A stretch of DNA of 64,000 bases, from positions 124,001-188,000 of the forward strand of contig CP096134.1 of NCBI GenBank assembly GCA_023242925.1. The letters are read 5' to 3'. The position numbers and the translations under genes are program-made. Origin of the DNA: Hyphomonadaceae bacterium JAD_PAG50586_4 (lineage in GTDB: Bacteria > Pseudomonadota > Alphaproteobacteria > Caulobacterales > Aquidulcibacteraceae). The notes below the pieces were generated by a model that was not told the origin of the DNA, made no database searches, and saw only the letters and a list, made by a program, of their open reading frames with translations. Below are positions 40,287-50,738 of the stretch, piece after piece (position 1 is the stretch's first letter; every line of letters starts with the position of its first letter).

Positions 40287-43200
40287 TTAGGCGACGGCCA
40301 GGTAGGCTTCGATCTGGCCCGCATCCAGGCTCGCCACCTGGGTCGAGGTGAAGGCGTAAACCTGCGTCGTGGTCAGCGACGAGATGTTCGTCGTTGAGAG
40401 ATGATCGAGCTGCGTGGTCGAGAGCGCGGCAATCTGCGTGATGTCGAGCGCCGCCATTTGCGCGGCTTCGATATCTGCGATGACCGTGGTCGAGAGCGCT
40501 TGAACCTGCGTCGCCGTCATTGCCGCAATCTGCGTATCGGCGAATTCGGCCACATCGGCCGCGGCGAGGGCCGCGATCTGTGTGGTCGCCAGCGTGCGCA
40601 CTTGCGTGGTCGTCAGCGCGGCCACTTGCGCGGAGTCGAGTGCGGCAAACGCTTCGGTCGAGATGCGCGAGAGCTGGGTGGATGCCAGCGCCGCGATCTG
40701 GGTATCCGCCAACGAAGCGATGTTGGTGGACGTGAAGGCCGCGATTTGCGTCGAGCTCATCGCCTGCAGTTGCGCGTTGCTGAATTCGGCGAGGTCGGTG
40801 GCGCCCAGGGCGTCGATTTGCGTCTCCGTCAGTGCCTTGACCTGCGTCGTCGTCAGCGCGCCGACTTGTGTGGCGTCGAGTGCATTCAAGTTCGTGGTCG
40901 AGAAGGACGATACCTGTGCTGCGCTCAAGCCGCCGACTTGGCTGAGCGTCAGCGCCGCAATCTGCGTTTCGGTCAGCGATCCAATCGCAGTCGTGGCGAT
41001 CGATTGCAGCTGCGCGATGCTCATGGCCGCGATCTGTGCGTCAGAGAGCGCTTGGAGGTTCGTGGTCGAGAGCGCCTTGACCTGTGTCGTCGTCATCGCC
41101 GCGACCTGCGTGGTGCTGAACTCGCCGATGTCGCCTGCTTGCAAGCCCGCGATCTGCGAGGTGGTGAGCGCCGCGACTTGTGTCGACGTCATCGCCGCCA
41201 CTTGCGTGTCGGCCAGGCCGGCTACGTTGGTCGCCGTCATGGCCTTCACTTGCGTGGCGGTGAGGGCGGCCACCTGCGTGTCGGTCAGCGCCGCGAAATT
41301 CGTGCCAGAGAGATCGCGCACTTGCGTGGTCGCCATGCCGGCGATCTGCGTGGTGGTGAACTCCGTCATATCGGACGTATCGAGTGCGTTGAGTTGCGTG
41401 GTGGTGAGCGCCGCGACTTGCGAATTCGTCATTGCTGCGACCTGCGTCGCGTCGAGGGCGCTGAGGTTCGTGGTCGAGAGCGCCTTGACCTGCGAGGTGG
41501 TGAGCGCGGCTACTTGGGTGGTCGTCATCGCCGCCATTTGCGTTTCATCGAAGGCGGCGAGGCGGGTGGTGGTGATCGACTGCAATTGCGCGGTCGTCAG
41601 AGCCGCGACCTGTGTGTCGGCCAGTGCGCCGAGCTGCGTATCAACCAGGGCCTTGACCTGTGTCGTCGTGAGCGCGGCAACCTGCGTCTCGTTGAATTCG
41701 GTGATGTCGGTTTCGTCGAGCGCCGCCAATTGCGTCGTCGTGAACGCCGCCACTTGAGTTTCGGTCAGCGCGGCCACCTGCGTGTCGGCGAGGGCCGAAG
41801 CATTGGTCGCCGAGAGGGCTTGAACCTGCGTCGCCGTGAGCGCGGCGATCTGCGTGTCGGCCAAGTCGCCAATATTCGTTTCGGTCAACCCGCGCACTTG
41901 CGTGGCGGAGAGCGCCGCTATCTGCGTCACGCCAAGTTCCGCCACGTCGCCGGCGGTCAAATCGCCGATCTGAGTCGTGGTGAAAGCGGTCACCTGAGTT
42001 GTCGTCAGCGCCGCGACCTGCGTGGCGTCGAGCGCCGAGAGGTTGGTGGCGTCCATCGCTTGCAATTGGCCAGTCGAAAGCGCGGCCACTTGCGTGGTCG
42101 TCAGCGCCGTCATCTGCGTTTCGGTCATGGCGCCGAAATTCGTCGAGGTGATCGCACCGAGTTGCGCGGTCGTTAGCGCCGCAACTTGCGATTCCGCGAG
42201 GGCGGCCAGGTTGGTCGAGCTCAGCGCCTGCACTTGCGTCGTGGTCAGCGCTGCGATTTGCGTTTCGGTGAACTCAGAGATGTCGGTTTCGTCGAAAGCG
42301 CTCACTTGCGTGGTCGAGAACGCGCGCACCTGCGTCGTGTTCATGGCTGCAATGTGCGTCTGTTCGAAGGCAGCGGCGGCCGTCGATGTCAGCGCCGCCA
42401 ATTGCGTGGCGGACATCGCACCGGCCTGCGTTTCCGTCAGCGCGGCGATGCTCGTCTCAGTGAGGCTGGCGGCCTGCAGCGCGCTCAGGGCGCCAATTTG
42501 AGTGGTGGTGAACGCGGCGATCTGGGTGTCGGCCAAAGCGTTGATGATCGTGCTCGAGAGCGCGGAAACTTGCGCGCCGGTCAGCGCGGCAATCTGGGTG
42601 TCTGCCAGTTCCGCAATGTTCGTAGCCGTCATCGCGCCGATCTGAGTCGTGTGCATCGCCGCCAGCTGCGCGGTGCTCAGCTCGGCCACATCAGTGGCTT
42701 CGAGCGCTGCGATTTGGGTTGTCGTCAGTGCGCGCACTTGCGTGGTGTTGAGTGCCCCGACTTGAGCGGCGTCGAGTGCGGCGACGGCCTCATCCGTGAG
42801 CTTCGAGATTTGCGCGGCCGTGAACGCCGCCACTTGCGTGGTGGAGAATTCGGCCATGTCGGTGGCGTTGAAACCGGTGACCTGCGTCGTTTTCAGCGCC
42901 GCAATTTGCGTCGTGGTCAGCGCGCCTGCTTGCGCGGAATCGAGCGCCGAGAGTGTGGTCGCTGTGAAGGATTGGATCTGGGTCGCCGAGAAGGCGGCAA
43001 CCTGCGTGTCGGCCAGGCCCGTCAGCGCCGTATCCGTGAGTGATCTCGATCTGGCGCTTGGTCAGCGCGCCGATCTGCGTCACGGTGAATTCGCCGAGGT
43101 CGGTCGAGTCGAGCGCCGCGACCTGCGTCGTGGTCAAATTGCCGATTTGCGTCGCGTTCAGCGCGTTGAATTGGGTCGCGTCGAGCGCGTTGAGCGCTTC

Positions 43201-46200
43201 GGTGGTTAAACGTGCTATCAGCGTGCCGCTGAAGGCTCCAACTTGGGTTTCGGTGAGGTCGGCCAAGCTTGTCGCTTCGATCGCCGCAACCTGCGTGGTG
43301 GCGAGCGCGCCGATCTGCGTGGTGGTCAATTCCGCCAAGCTCGATGCGTCGAGGCCGGCGATTTGGGTCGTCGTGAACGCCTTGATCTGCGTTGCGGTAA
43401 TGGCTGCGAATTGGGTCGCATCCAGCGCCGCGAGGTTCGTTTCATCCAGCACGCGCAATTGCGAGGCGGTGAGGGCGCTGACCTGCGTGGTGGTCAGTGC
43501 GGCGATCTGGGTTTCGGCAAGCTCAGCGACATTGGTCGCTGTGATTGCTTGCACTTGAGTTGCCGTGAAAGCCGCGACTTGCGTTTCTGTCAGCGTGGTC
43601 AGGAGGGTGCTGGTGAGACCCTTCACCTGAGTCGCCGTCATCGCCGCCACTTGCGTCGTCGTCAGCTCGCCAATGTCGGTAGCTTCGAGATCGGCCAGCT
43701 GGGTGGTGGTGAGCGACGAAACCTGCGTGGCCGTCAGCGCCGCGGTCTGATCGGCATCGAGCGCCGAGAGATTGGTGGCGTCGAACGCGCGGATTTGGCT
43801 GGTCGAAAGCGAGGCAATCTGCGTTGTGGTGAAAGCGGCGACCTGAGTCTCGGTCATCGCGCCGATATTGGTAGCGGAAACGGCGGCGAGCTGCGTTGTC
43901 GTCAGCGCGGCGACTTGGCTGTCGCCCAGCGCCGCGAAATTCGTACTCGAAAGCGATTGAACCTGCGTCGCCGTCAAAGCGGCGACCTGCGTCTCGGTGA
44001 ATTCCGCCATATCAGTCTCATCGAGACCGGCCAGCTGTGTGGCGACGAACGACTTGACCTGCGTGGTTGAGAGCGCGGCGATCTGCGAGTCGGCCAGGCT
44101 GGAAAGGTTGGTGCTGGAGAGCAGCGCCAGCTGCGTCGTCGTCAGCGCGCCGATCTGCGTTTCGGTGAAGGCGTCGAGGTTTGTCGTGTCGAGGCCGGCA
44201 ATCTGACTGGCCGTCATGGCCGCGATCTGCGTGGCGGCGAAGGCCGAGATCTGGGTGTCGGCCATGGCGGCGATGTTCGTCGCCTTCAGCGCTTGCACCT
44301 GCGCCGTGGTCAGCGCCGCGATTTGTGTGTCCGCGAGAGCTTCGACGACCGTGCCGGTCAGGTTTGTGACCTGCGTGGCCGTCAGCGCCGCGATTTGGGT
44401 GGTCGTGAATTCGCTGACGTCGGTCTCGTCGAGTGCGGCGACCTGCGTGCTGGTCAGCGCGCGCACTTGCGTGGTGTTGAGGGCCCCGAACTGGCCGGAG
44501 TCAAATGCCGACACCGCGGTCGTCGAAAGCGCGGCGATGTTGGTGGCGGTGAGGGCGCCGATCTGCGTTTCGGTCAACGCCGCAATATTGGTCGCACCAA
44601 GTCCGGAAACTTGCGTGGCGCCGAGAGCTGCGATTTGCGTCGTCGTGAGGGCGGCGATTTGCGTATCCGCGAGCGCGGCTAGGTTGGTGGACGAGAACGA
44701 CTTGACCTGCGTGGCGGTGAACGCCGCGATCTGTGTTTCCGCCAGCGACGCCATGTTGGTGGAGGTCAGCGCCGCGACCTGCGTGGAGGCCAGGGCCGCC
44801 AATTGTGTTGTCGTGAATTCCGCGACGTCGGTCGCGTCCAGCGTGCCCAGTTGCGTCGCTGTCAGCGCGCGCATCTGCGTTTCCGTGAGCGCGGCCACTT
44901 GCGTGCCTTCGAACGCCGCGAGCGTCGTCGTGCTCATCGCCGCGATCTGATTGCGCGTTAGCGCAGCCACTTGCGTCGAGGCCATCGCGCCGATTTGCGT
45001 GGCGTCGAATGCGGCAAGGCCGGTGTCCGACAGAGCCGAGATTTGGGTGGTCGAAAGCGCGGCGATCTGCGTATCGGCCAGCGAGCCGACCGTCGTCGCG
45101 TTCAAGCTGCGGAGCTGCGAACTTGTGAAGGCGCCGACTTGCGTGGTCGTCAGCGCGCCGAGCTGGGTCTCGTCAAGGGCGCCTACTTGTGTCGTCGACA
45201 ACGCTTGAATTTGTGTGGTGGTGAAGGCCGCAACCTGCGTATCGGTCAGCGCGCCAACGCTGGTGGCGGTGAGGCCGCGCAGCTGCGATGTGGTCAGCGC
45301 GGCGATCTGCGTCGCCGCGAATTCCGCGATGTCGGTTTCGTCGAGCGCGGTGAGCTGATTCGACTTGAGCGACGCAACCTGCGTCGTGGTCATGGCGGCC
45401 ACCTGCGTTTCCGCCAGGGCCGAGAGCGCGGTTGCTGTCAGCGCCTGCAATTGGGCGCCTGTGAGGGCGGCGACCTGCGTCTCCGACATCGCGCCAATAT
45501 TAGTTTCGTTGAGCACGCGCGCCTGCGCGGTGGAAAGCGCGGCGATCTGCGTGGTTGTGAAGGCGGCGACTTGCGTATCCGCGAGCGCGGTCAACGTCGT
45601 GGTTGAGATCGACTGAACGAGCGTCGCGCCGAGCGCGGCCACCTGTGTTTCCGCCAGCGCGCTGAAGCTCGTTTCCGTGAGCGCGCGTACTTGGCTGGTC
45701 GAGAGCGCCGAAAGCTGTGCGGTCGTCAGTTCGGCCATATCCGAGGCGCTGAGCGCGGCCAATTGGCTGGCTTTGATCGAGCTCACTTGCGTGGTCGACA
45801 GCGCGGCCACTTGGGTATCAGCGAGCGCTGCAAGTTGGGTGTCCGTCACCGATTGCAGTTGCGTCACTGTGAGCGCGCCAACCTGTGTCTCCGTCAGCGC
45901 GGCGAAATTCGTTTCATTGATCGCGCGAACCTGTGTCGTTGACATAGCCGCGAGTTGCGTCGCCGCAAATTCCGTGATGTCGCCGGTTTCGAGCGCGTCG
46001 ATCTGGGTGGCGGTCAGCGCCTTGACTTGCGTCACCGTCAGCGAGGCGGCTGTTGTCGAGTCAAACGCCGCGACCGCTTCGGTCGTCAGGCGCGCGATTT
46101 GCGTGGCCGTGAACGCGCGCGCTTGCGTGGACGTCAGTTCTTCAATGTCCGTGGCCGAGAGGCCCGCGACCTGCGTCGTGCTGAACGCTGAGATCTGCGT

Positions 46201-46635
46201 CGTGCGCAACGCCGCGGCTTGCGTCGAATCCAGCGCTGAGATGTTGGTAGCGGAAAGCGCCTGCACTTGGCCGGTCGTAAAACCGCTGATCGCTGTGGTG
46301 TTGAAGTTCGCGACTTGCGTCGTCGTCATGACGCCAAGCTGATTGGACGAGAGCGCCAGCAGCTGCGCCGAGGAGAACGTCACATCGCTTGAGAAATTTG
46401 GGACTTGCGTGGTCGTCAGCGCACGGACTTGCGTCGTGCTGAGAGCCGAGACCTGTGTATTGGAGAGGGCCCCAATGCCGGTGGCGCTGATCGCTGCGAC
46501 CTGCGTGGCCGCGAGTTGCGATATGACAGTCGTCGACAGCCCTTGGATGGCCGTGACAGAGAGCGCGCCAATTTGCGCGGGCGACAAACCCGTGATCGAC
46601 ATTTCCGGACCATCCTGGTCGTTGAGAGTCGACAT
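40287..46635 (-). CDS. Giant octapeptide-repeat protein, about 2,115 residues (one frame break)
   Basis: One gene read in two frames: 46635 down to about 43044, where one extra base shifts the frame, then on to 40287. Apart from the first 13 residues and one 14-residue irregularity (VPNFSSDVTFSSAQ, about 78-91) the whole protein is a tandem of about 260 octads with consensus [VIL]-x-A-[LMF]-[TSD]-x-T-Q. There is no signal peptide, no Cys or Trp, and Pro only near the N-terminus; charge is low and acidic. Hydrophobic residues at octad positions 1 and 4 and the T-x-x-Q/D capping pattern suggest short helices stacked in a solenoid. The terminal Q changes to N, D or a small residue about every 3-4 octads. 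Function unknown; surface-layer, adhesin or cytoplasmic scaffold are open. The next gene is a GT41 glycosyltransferase. Confidence 0.85.
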
Positions 46636-46647
46636 TCGATCGACCCA

Positions 46648-46682
46648 CTTACACTCCGAGCGCTTCTGCTCTCGGACGTAAG
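46648..46682 (-). promoter_or_regulatory. Hairpin in the leader of the giant repeat gene
   Basis: CTTAC-AC-TCCGAG (46648-46660) pairs with CTCGGA-C-GTAAG (46671-46682) as a stem with one internal loop, 13 nt upstream of the ATG. It could hide the ribosome-binding site or stabilise the mRNA. The remaining 46683-46890 gap to ppc shows no gene; promoters of both divergent genes must lie there, but none was clear. Confidence 0.5.
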
Positions 46683-46890
46683 CGAGCCACGTTTACGGTG
46701 AATGTGTTGCCGAGTAGTTTCCGTTACCGCTCTGGCCAAGTTTATTTGGTAACCAAGTGGTAAAAACGCGCACTTTTTGCAGGCGACGACGGCGCGCGAT
46801 CAGGCGACCACGGAATGGCAGCCTTGCGCGATTGGTCGGCGCGTGTCGCTTCGCCTTACGTTATGCTGCTCTCGCGTGGGAGCTGAGCAC

Positions 46891-49665
46891 ATGGCCAAGA
46901 CCAAAGATAAGGACGGCGCGAGGGCGCTGCATGATTGGTGTCTGGGCCGTTTGGCGGAATACAATGCCACCGCGCTGCGCGACCCGATGGCCACCGGCGT
47001 GCGTCAACTCGCGCTCGATATGCTCGACCGGCCGGACGCTGATAGCGCGGGCCTAGATGCGCTGGTCAAACGCATCAGCGACAGCGCGCTCCGCGACCGC
47101 GCCGCCCGCCTGGGCGCATCCAAGCCCGTCGGCGATTGGGCGTCCATCGTCAGCGCCGCGCTCGATCCGCTGAAGGGAAAGTCGTTCGAAGCGATAAAGG
47201 CCGCACTCGAAGCCCGCCGCGCTGGCGTGGTCTTCACCGCTCACCCGACCTTTGCGCTTTCCCGTCCCATGCGTGATGCGCTGGGCGCGCTCGCCAGCGG
47301 GGAGGCCGCCGACATCGCGCCGCTCCAGCACGCGCCCGAAGCGACCATCAGTCTGGCAGATGAGCACGCCGATGCCGGCGCCGCCATGCGCCGCGCCCAA
47401 GCCGCACTGCGCGCGCTCTCGGCCGCCTTGTTCGATTGGCTGGCCGCGAACGTCGATGGTCCGTGGTGGAGCATCCGCCCCGCGCCGCTCTTGCTCTGCA
47501 CCTGGGTTGGCTACGACCTCGACGGCCGCACCGACATCCATTGGGCTCAAACCATTCGCTTCCGGCTGGAAGAGAAAGCCCGCCAGCTCGCCCATTATGC
47601 TGAGGCTCTGGGGCGGGTCAGCGCCGGTGCGTTGGCCGATTGCTTTGCCCGCGCCGGCAAGGAGACTGAGGCGCAAGCCGCGCTCTTCGCCGGCGATCTC
47701 GACGATCCCGACCGCATCGTCGCCGCCGCCAACCGGCTGACCGCGCCGGGCAAGGATCGCTACACCAGCCTCGGGCCTGATCTCGAAGTGCTCGACGCGC
47801 TCATCGCCGGCGAGAAAGACGTCGCGCGCAAACAAAAGCTCTGCGTCATCCGCGCCGAGATGGATGCCTGCGGCCTAGGCGTTGCCCGCATTCATTTGCG
47901 CGTGAACGCCTCGCAAGTCCGCTCCGCCGTGCAAGCCGATCTGGGTTTAAGCGAAAGCGCCGACTTCTTCGATCGCCGCGCCGTCACCGCCGCCGCCGAA
48001 CGGGCCGCGCACGCCAAACGCCAGGCAGTGAACTTCGGCTCGATCTTTCAAGAGCGCATGACTGCGCGTCGGCAACTCATGCTGTGCGCGGAAATCCTGA
48101 AGCACGTCGATGCCGATACACCGATCCGCTTCCTGATCGCCGAGATCGAAAGCCCCGCCACGATCATGGGAGCGATCTATCTCGCGCGTCTCTATGGCGT
48201 CTATGATCGCCTCGACATTTCGCCGCTGTTCGAAACGCCGGACGTGCTTGAACGCGGCGGCCGCTTCATGGAGCGCTTGCTCGATGAGCCGGAATACCTC
48301 GCTTACATCCGCAAGCGCGGCCGCCTCTGCGTGCAATACGGTTTCTCCGACAGCGGCCGCTTCATGGGCCAGATCTCCGCCGATATGGCGATCGAGCGTC
48401 TGCATGTGCTGCTTTCGCGTGCGCTTGCACGGCGTGGCGTGCGCGATGTTGAGGTCGTGATCTTCAACACGCACGGCGAGTCGATGGGGCGGGGCGCTTA
48501 TCCGGGCGCGATGCAGCAACGCCTCGATCACGTGCTGACGCCGTGGGTGCGCGCGCGCTTCGCCCGCGATCAAGTGCCAACGCACGCGGAGGTCAGCTTC
48601 CAGGGCGGCGACGGCTATCTGCACTTCCAAACGCCGCATCTCGCTGAAGCCACGCTGCGCGCGATCGCGTCATGGGCGTTCCAAACGCCCGCACCCGACA
48701 GCAACGACGCCTTCTACGCCGACATCAATTTCTCCTGGGACATCTACCGTGCCATCAAGGGCTGGCAGGAGGAACTCTTTGCCGAGCGCCATTATCAATC
48801 CGTGCTGGGCTCCTTCGGTGTGAACCTGTTGCCGACCACAGGCTCGCGCAAAACCCGGCGTCAGAGCGGCACGTCAAAGGGAGACACCGCGCGCTCGCTC
48901 CGCGCCATTCCGCACAACGCCATCCTGCAACAGCTTGCGGCGCCCGCGAATGTGAGCGGCGGTTGGGGCCATGTCGCCAGTCGCGAACCGGATCGCTTCA
49001 TCGCGCACGTGAAAGCCTCGCCGCGCCTGTTGCAATTGCTGCACATGGCCGGCGCGTCGCGCAAACTCACTTCGCTCTCGATCCTGCGCACCTACGCCAA
49101 TCTCTACAGCCCCGGCTTCTGGACCATCCGCGCCGCCCGCAGCGACGACGATCGCGCCTCCGACGCAGCACTCCGCATCGCTGAGCGCCTCGATGAACAT
49201 GGTCTCGACGTTTCCATCGATCGCCTCGCCAATTTGCTTTCCAGCGATCGGCGCCGTTTCGATTCCGTGTGCCGTGAGCTGACGCAATCCTCGACCGGTG
49301 ATTCCGGTTTCGACGCGAACCTCTACGTATTGCACGCCATCCGCATGGTGTTGATCGTGCGCGGTTTCACGCTGGCCGGCGCCATCCCGCAATTTTCGCC
49401 GCGCCACGACATCACCCGCGAAACCCTGATTAATCTCGCCCTAGATCTGCGTTTCGCCGAAGTCGCCGACGCGCTCGCCGAAATCTTCCCCACCACCAGC
49501 GAAACCCCCGCCGCCTTCGCGCAGCTTGCAGAGCAGGGGGAAGCTATCGGCGAAGCCGGCTACCCCGAAATCGCCCGCGAAATTGCAACGCCGCTGCGCG
49601 AGCTAGACGCAGCCGTGAAGCGCATCACCGTCGGGATTGCGCATTTTTATGGGGCGTTTGGGTAG
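46891..49665 (+). CDS. ppc: Phosphoenolpyruvate carboxylase, divergent
   Basis: 924 residues from the ATG at 46891 (MAKTKDKDGA); the frame is open 114 nt upstream without homology. The PEPC framework is seen over the full length: VVFTAHPTFALSR with the catalytic His, TWVGYDLDGRTDI, YGFSDSGRFMGQ, FNTHGESMGRGAYPG and SILRTY. Several canonical residues differ: HPTE reads HPTF, the lysine of SDSAKD reads R, HGRGG reads HGESM, GRGGGP reads GRGAYP, and the C-terminal NTG reads AFG. It either belongs to an atypical clade or has altered activity. PEPC makes oxaloacetate from PEP and bicarbonate to refill the TCA cycle. No frame break. Confidence 0.75.
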   Translation: MAKTKDKDGARALHDWCLGRLAEYNATALRDPMATGVRQLALDMLDRPDADSAGLDALVKRISDSALRDRAARLGASKPVGDWASIVSAALDPLKGKSFEAIKAALEARRAGVVFTAHPTFALSRPMRDALGALASGEAADIAPLQHAPEATISLADEHADAGAAMRRAQAALRALSAALFDWLAANVDGPWWSIRPAPLLLCTWVGYDLDGRTDIHWAQTIRFRLEEKARQLAHYAEALGRVSAGALADCFARAGKETEAQAALFAGDLDDPDRIVAAANRLTAPGKDRYTSLGPDLEVLDALIAGEKDVARKQKLCVIRAEMDACGLGVARIHLRVNASQVRSAVQADLGLSESADFFDRRAVTAAAERAAHAKRQAVNFGSIFQERMTARRQLMLCAEILKHVDADTPIRFLIAEIESPATIMGAIYLARLYGVYDRLDISPLFETPDVLERGGRFMERLLDEPEYLAYIRKRGRLCVQYGFSDSGRFMGQISADMAIERLHVLLSRALARRGVRDVEVVIFNTHGESMGRGAYPGAMQQRLDHVLTPWVRARFARDQVPTHAEVSFQGGDGYLHFQTPHLAEATLRAIASWAFQTPAPDSNDAFYADINFSWDIYRAIKGWQEELFAERHYQSVLGSFGVNLLPTTGSRKTRRQSGTSKGDTARSLRAIPHNAILQQLAAPANVSGGWGHVASREPDRFIAHVKASPRLLQLLHMAGASRKLTSLSILRTYANLYSPGFWTIRAARSDDDRASDAALRIAERLDEHGLDVSIDRLANLLSSDRRRFDSVCRELTQSSTGDSGFDANLYVLHAIRMVLIVRGFTLAGAIPQFSPRHDITRETLINLALDLRFAEVADALAEIFPTTSETPAAFAQLAEQGEAIGEAGYPEIAREIATPLRELDAAVKRITVGIAHFYGAFG

Positions 49666-49685
49666 GGATAGTCAGGCGAAGAACG

Positions 49686-49775
49686 TGGCGGAGAGGGTGG
49701 GAGTCGAACCCACGGTACCCTTGCGAGTACTCCGCATTTCGAGTGCGGTGCGATAGACCACTCTGCCACCTCTCC
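49686..49775 (-). tRNA. tRNA-Ser (anticodon CGA)
   Basis: A 90-nt type II tRNA including an encoded CCA (49686-49688). The acceptor stem GGAGAGG pairs with CCTCTCC and the discriminator is G, as in serine tRNAs. The anticodon arm CCGCACT-CGA-AATGCGG gives CGA, reading UCG. The long variable arm (AGTACTCGCAAGGGTAC region) and the T-arm GGGTTCGACTCCC are complete. Confidence 0.97.
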
Positions 49776-49907
49776 GGAGCGCGTGGGTTTAGTAGAAGGC
49801 CCGCGCGGGATCAATCCGCCTTCTGCCGGATATTTCCGGCGCGCGCCGCGGCGTTCCGGCCGAGGCGGCGGCTTGTGGTTTAGGCCCCCCGTGCGCACCT
49901 GAAGCCC

Positions 49908-50247
49908 ATGAAGAAAGCCCGCGCACATTGGGAAGAGGTCGTTCTGGTCTGCTGGAAGTGCAGTAAGAAGGTCGGCGGCGGGTTTGGGCCTAAGGAGAAG
50001 ACTTCACTCCGCAAGGCGCTGCGCAAAGAGCTGAAATTGAAGAAGGGGCGTCGGGCTAGTCGAGGTCGATTGCTTGAAGCTCTGCCCGAAGGACGCGGTG
50101 ACGATGGTGCTGGGCAGCGAACCGGGGGTTTTCCGTACAGTGCCACGCGGTGCTGATACTAAGGAGATTGCGGTCGAACTCGGCTTGGCCAAGCTGCCCG
50201 AGTCGGCGCCAGATACCGCCACGCCAAGCCCCGAAACGAGCCGCTGA
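49908..50247 (+). CDS. Small (2Fe-2S) ferredoxin-like protein (one frame break)
   Basis: About 113 residues if a shift near 50058-50062 is bridged. The first part has CWKCSKKVGGG and a basic helix (SLRKALRKELKLKK); the second frame continues VEVDCLKLCPKDAVT and GVFRTVPRGAD, ending at 50247. The CxxC...CxxxC pattern with a basic helix between is that of thioredoxin-like [2Fe-2S] ferredoxins. It is the first gene after tRNA-Ser and shortly precedes the rplU promoter. Without the join the product would lose its second Cys pair. Confidence 0.7.
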
Positions 50248-50275
50248 AAACGCCAGAAAAGCTCCCCAAACGCGG

Positions 50276-50305
50276 TTGACGAGCGCCGGCGCCTCGCTCT
50301 ATATC
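50276..50305 (+). promoter_or_regulatory. Likely promoter of rplU-rpmA
   Basis: TTGACG (50276-50281) and TATATC (50300-50305) with an 18-bp spacer, about 85 bp ahead of the rplU start. The leader between (50306-50392) is GC-rich and may be structured. Confidence 0.6.
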
Positions 50306-50392
50306 CCCGCTCCCCGCCCGCGCGAGCTTCGCTGCGGGCGCGTTTACGTTTTTCGGGGCGTGCCTTTGGGCGCGCTAACCAGGCAGGAAGTC

Positions 50393-50698
50393 ATGTTCGC
50401 GGTTATCAAAACGGGCGGCAAGCAATACCGGGTGGCCAAGGATGACGTGATCGTCGTCGAAAAGCTCGAAGGCGATGCGGGCGCGAAGATCACCTTCGAC
50501 AGCGTTCTGATGACGGGCGACGGCAAGACCGTAAAGCTCGGCAAGGACCTTGCCGGCCTCACCGTCACGGGCGAGCTGATCGAAACCAAGAAGGGCGACA
50601 AGGTCACGGTGTTCAAGAAGCGCCGTCGCAACACCTATCGCCGCAAGATCGGTCACCGTCAGACCGAAAGCCACATCAAGATCACGGCCATCGGCTAA
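50393..50698 (+). CDS. rplU: 50S ribosomal protein L21
   Basis: 101 residues, full family length, starting MFAVIKTGGKQYRV. The L21 signature is at the C-terminus (KKRRRNTYRRKIGHRQ, then TESHIKITAI). It binds 23S rRNA. The earlier in-frame codons back to 50150 have no L21 homology. rpmA follows after 40 bp. Confidence 0.97.
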   Translation: MFAVIKTGGKQYRVAKDDVIVVEKLEGDAGAKITFDSVLMTGDGKTVKLGKDLAGLTVTGELIETKKGDKVTVFKKRRRNTYRRKIGHRQTESHIKITAIG

Positions 50699-50738
50699 GC
50701 CGAGCCAATAGGCCCAATAAGGTTCGTACGAGGACGTC

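Noticed and set aside
40401..46342. Several long open frames on the plus strand across the giant repeat gene (up to about 590 residues)
   Set aside because: They are antisense images of the 24-bp DNA repeat, which keeps stop codons out of several frames at once. Their products are low-complexity Arg/Gly or Val/Cys/Ala strings without homology.
40287..46635. CRISPR array or tandem DNA satellite
   Set aside because: The periodicity is 24 bp without unique spacers, units vary at synonymous and non-synonymous positions, and the frame encodes a coherent protein pattern.
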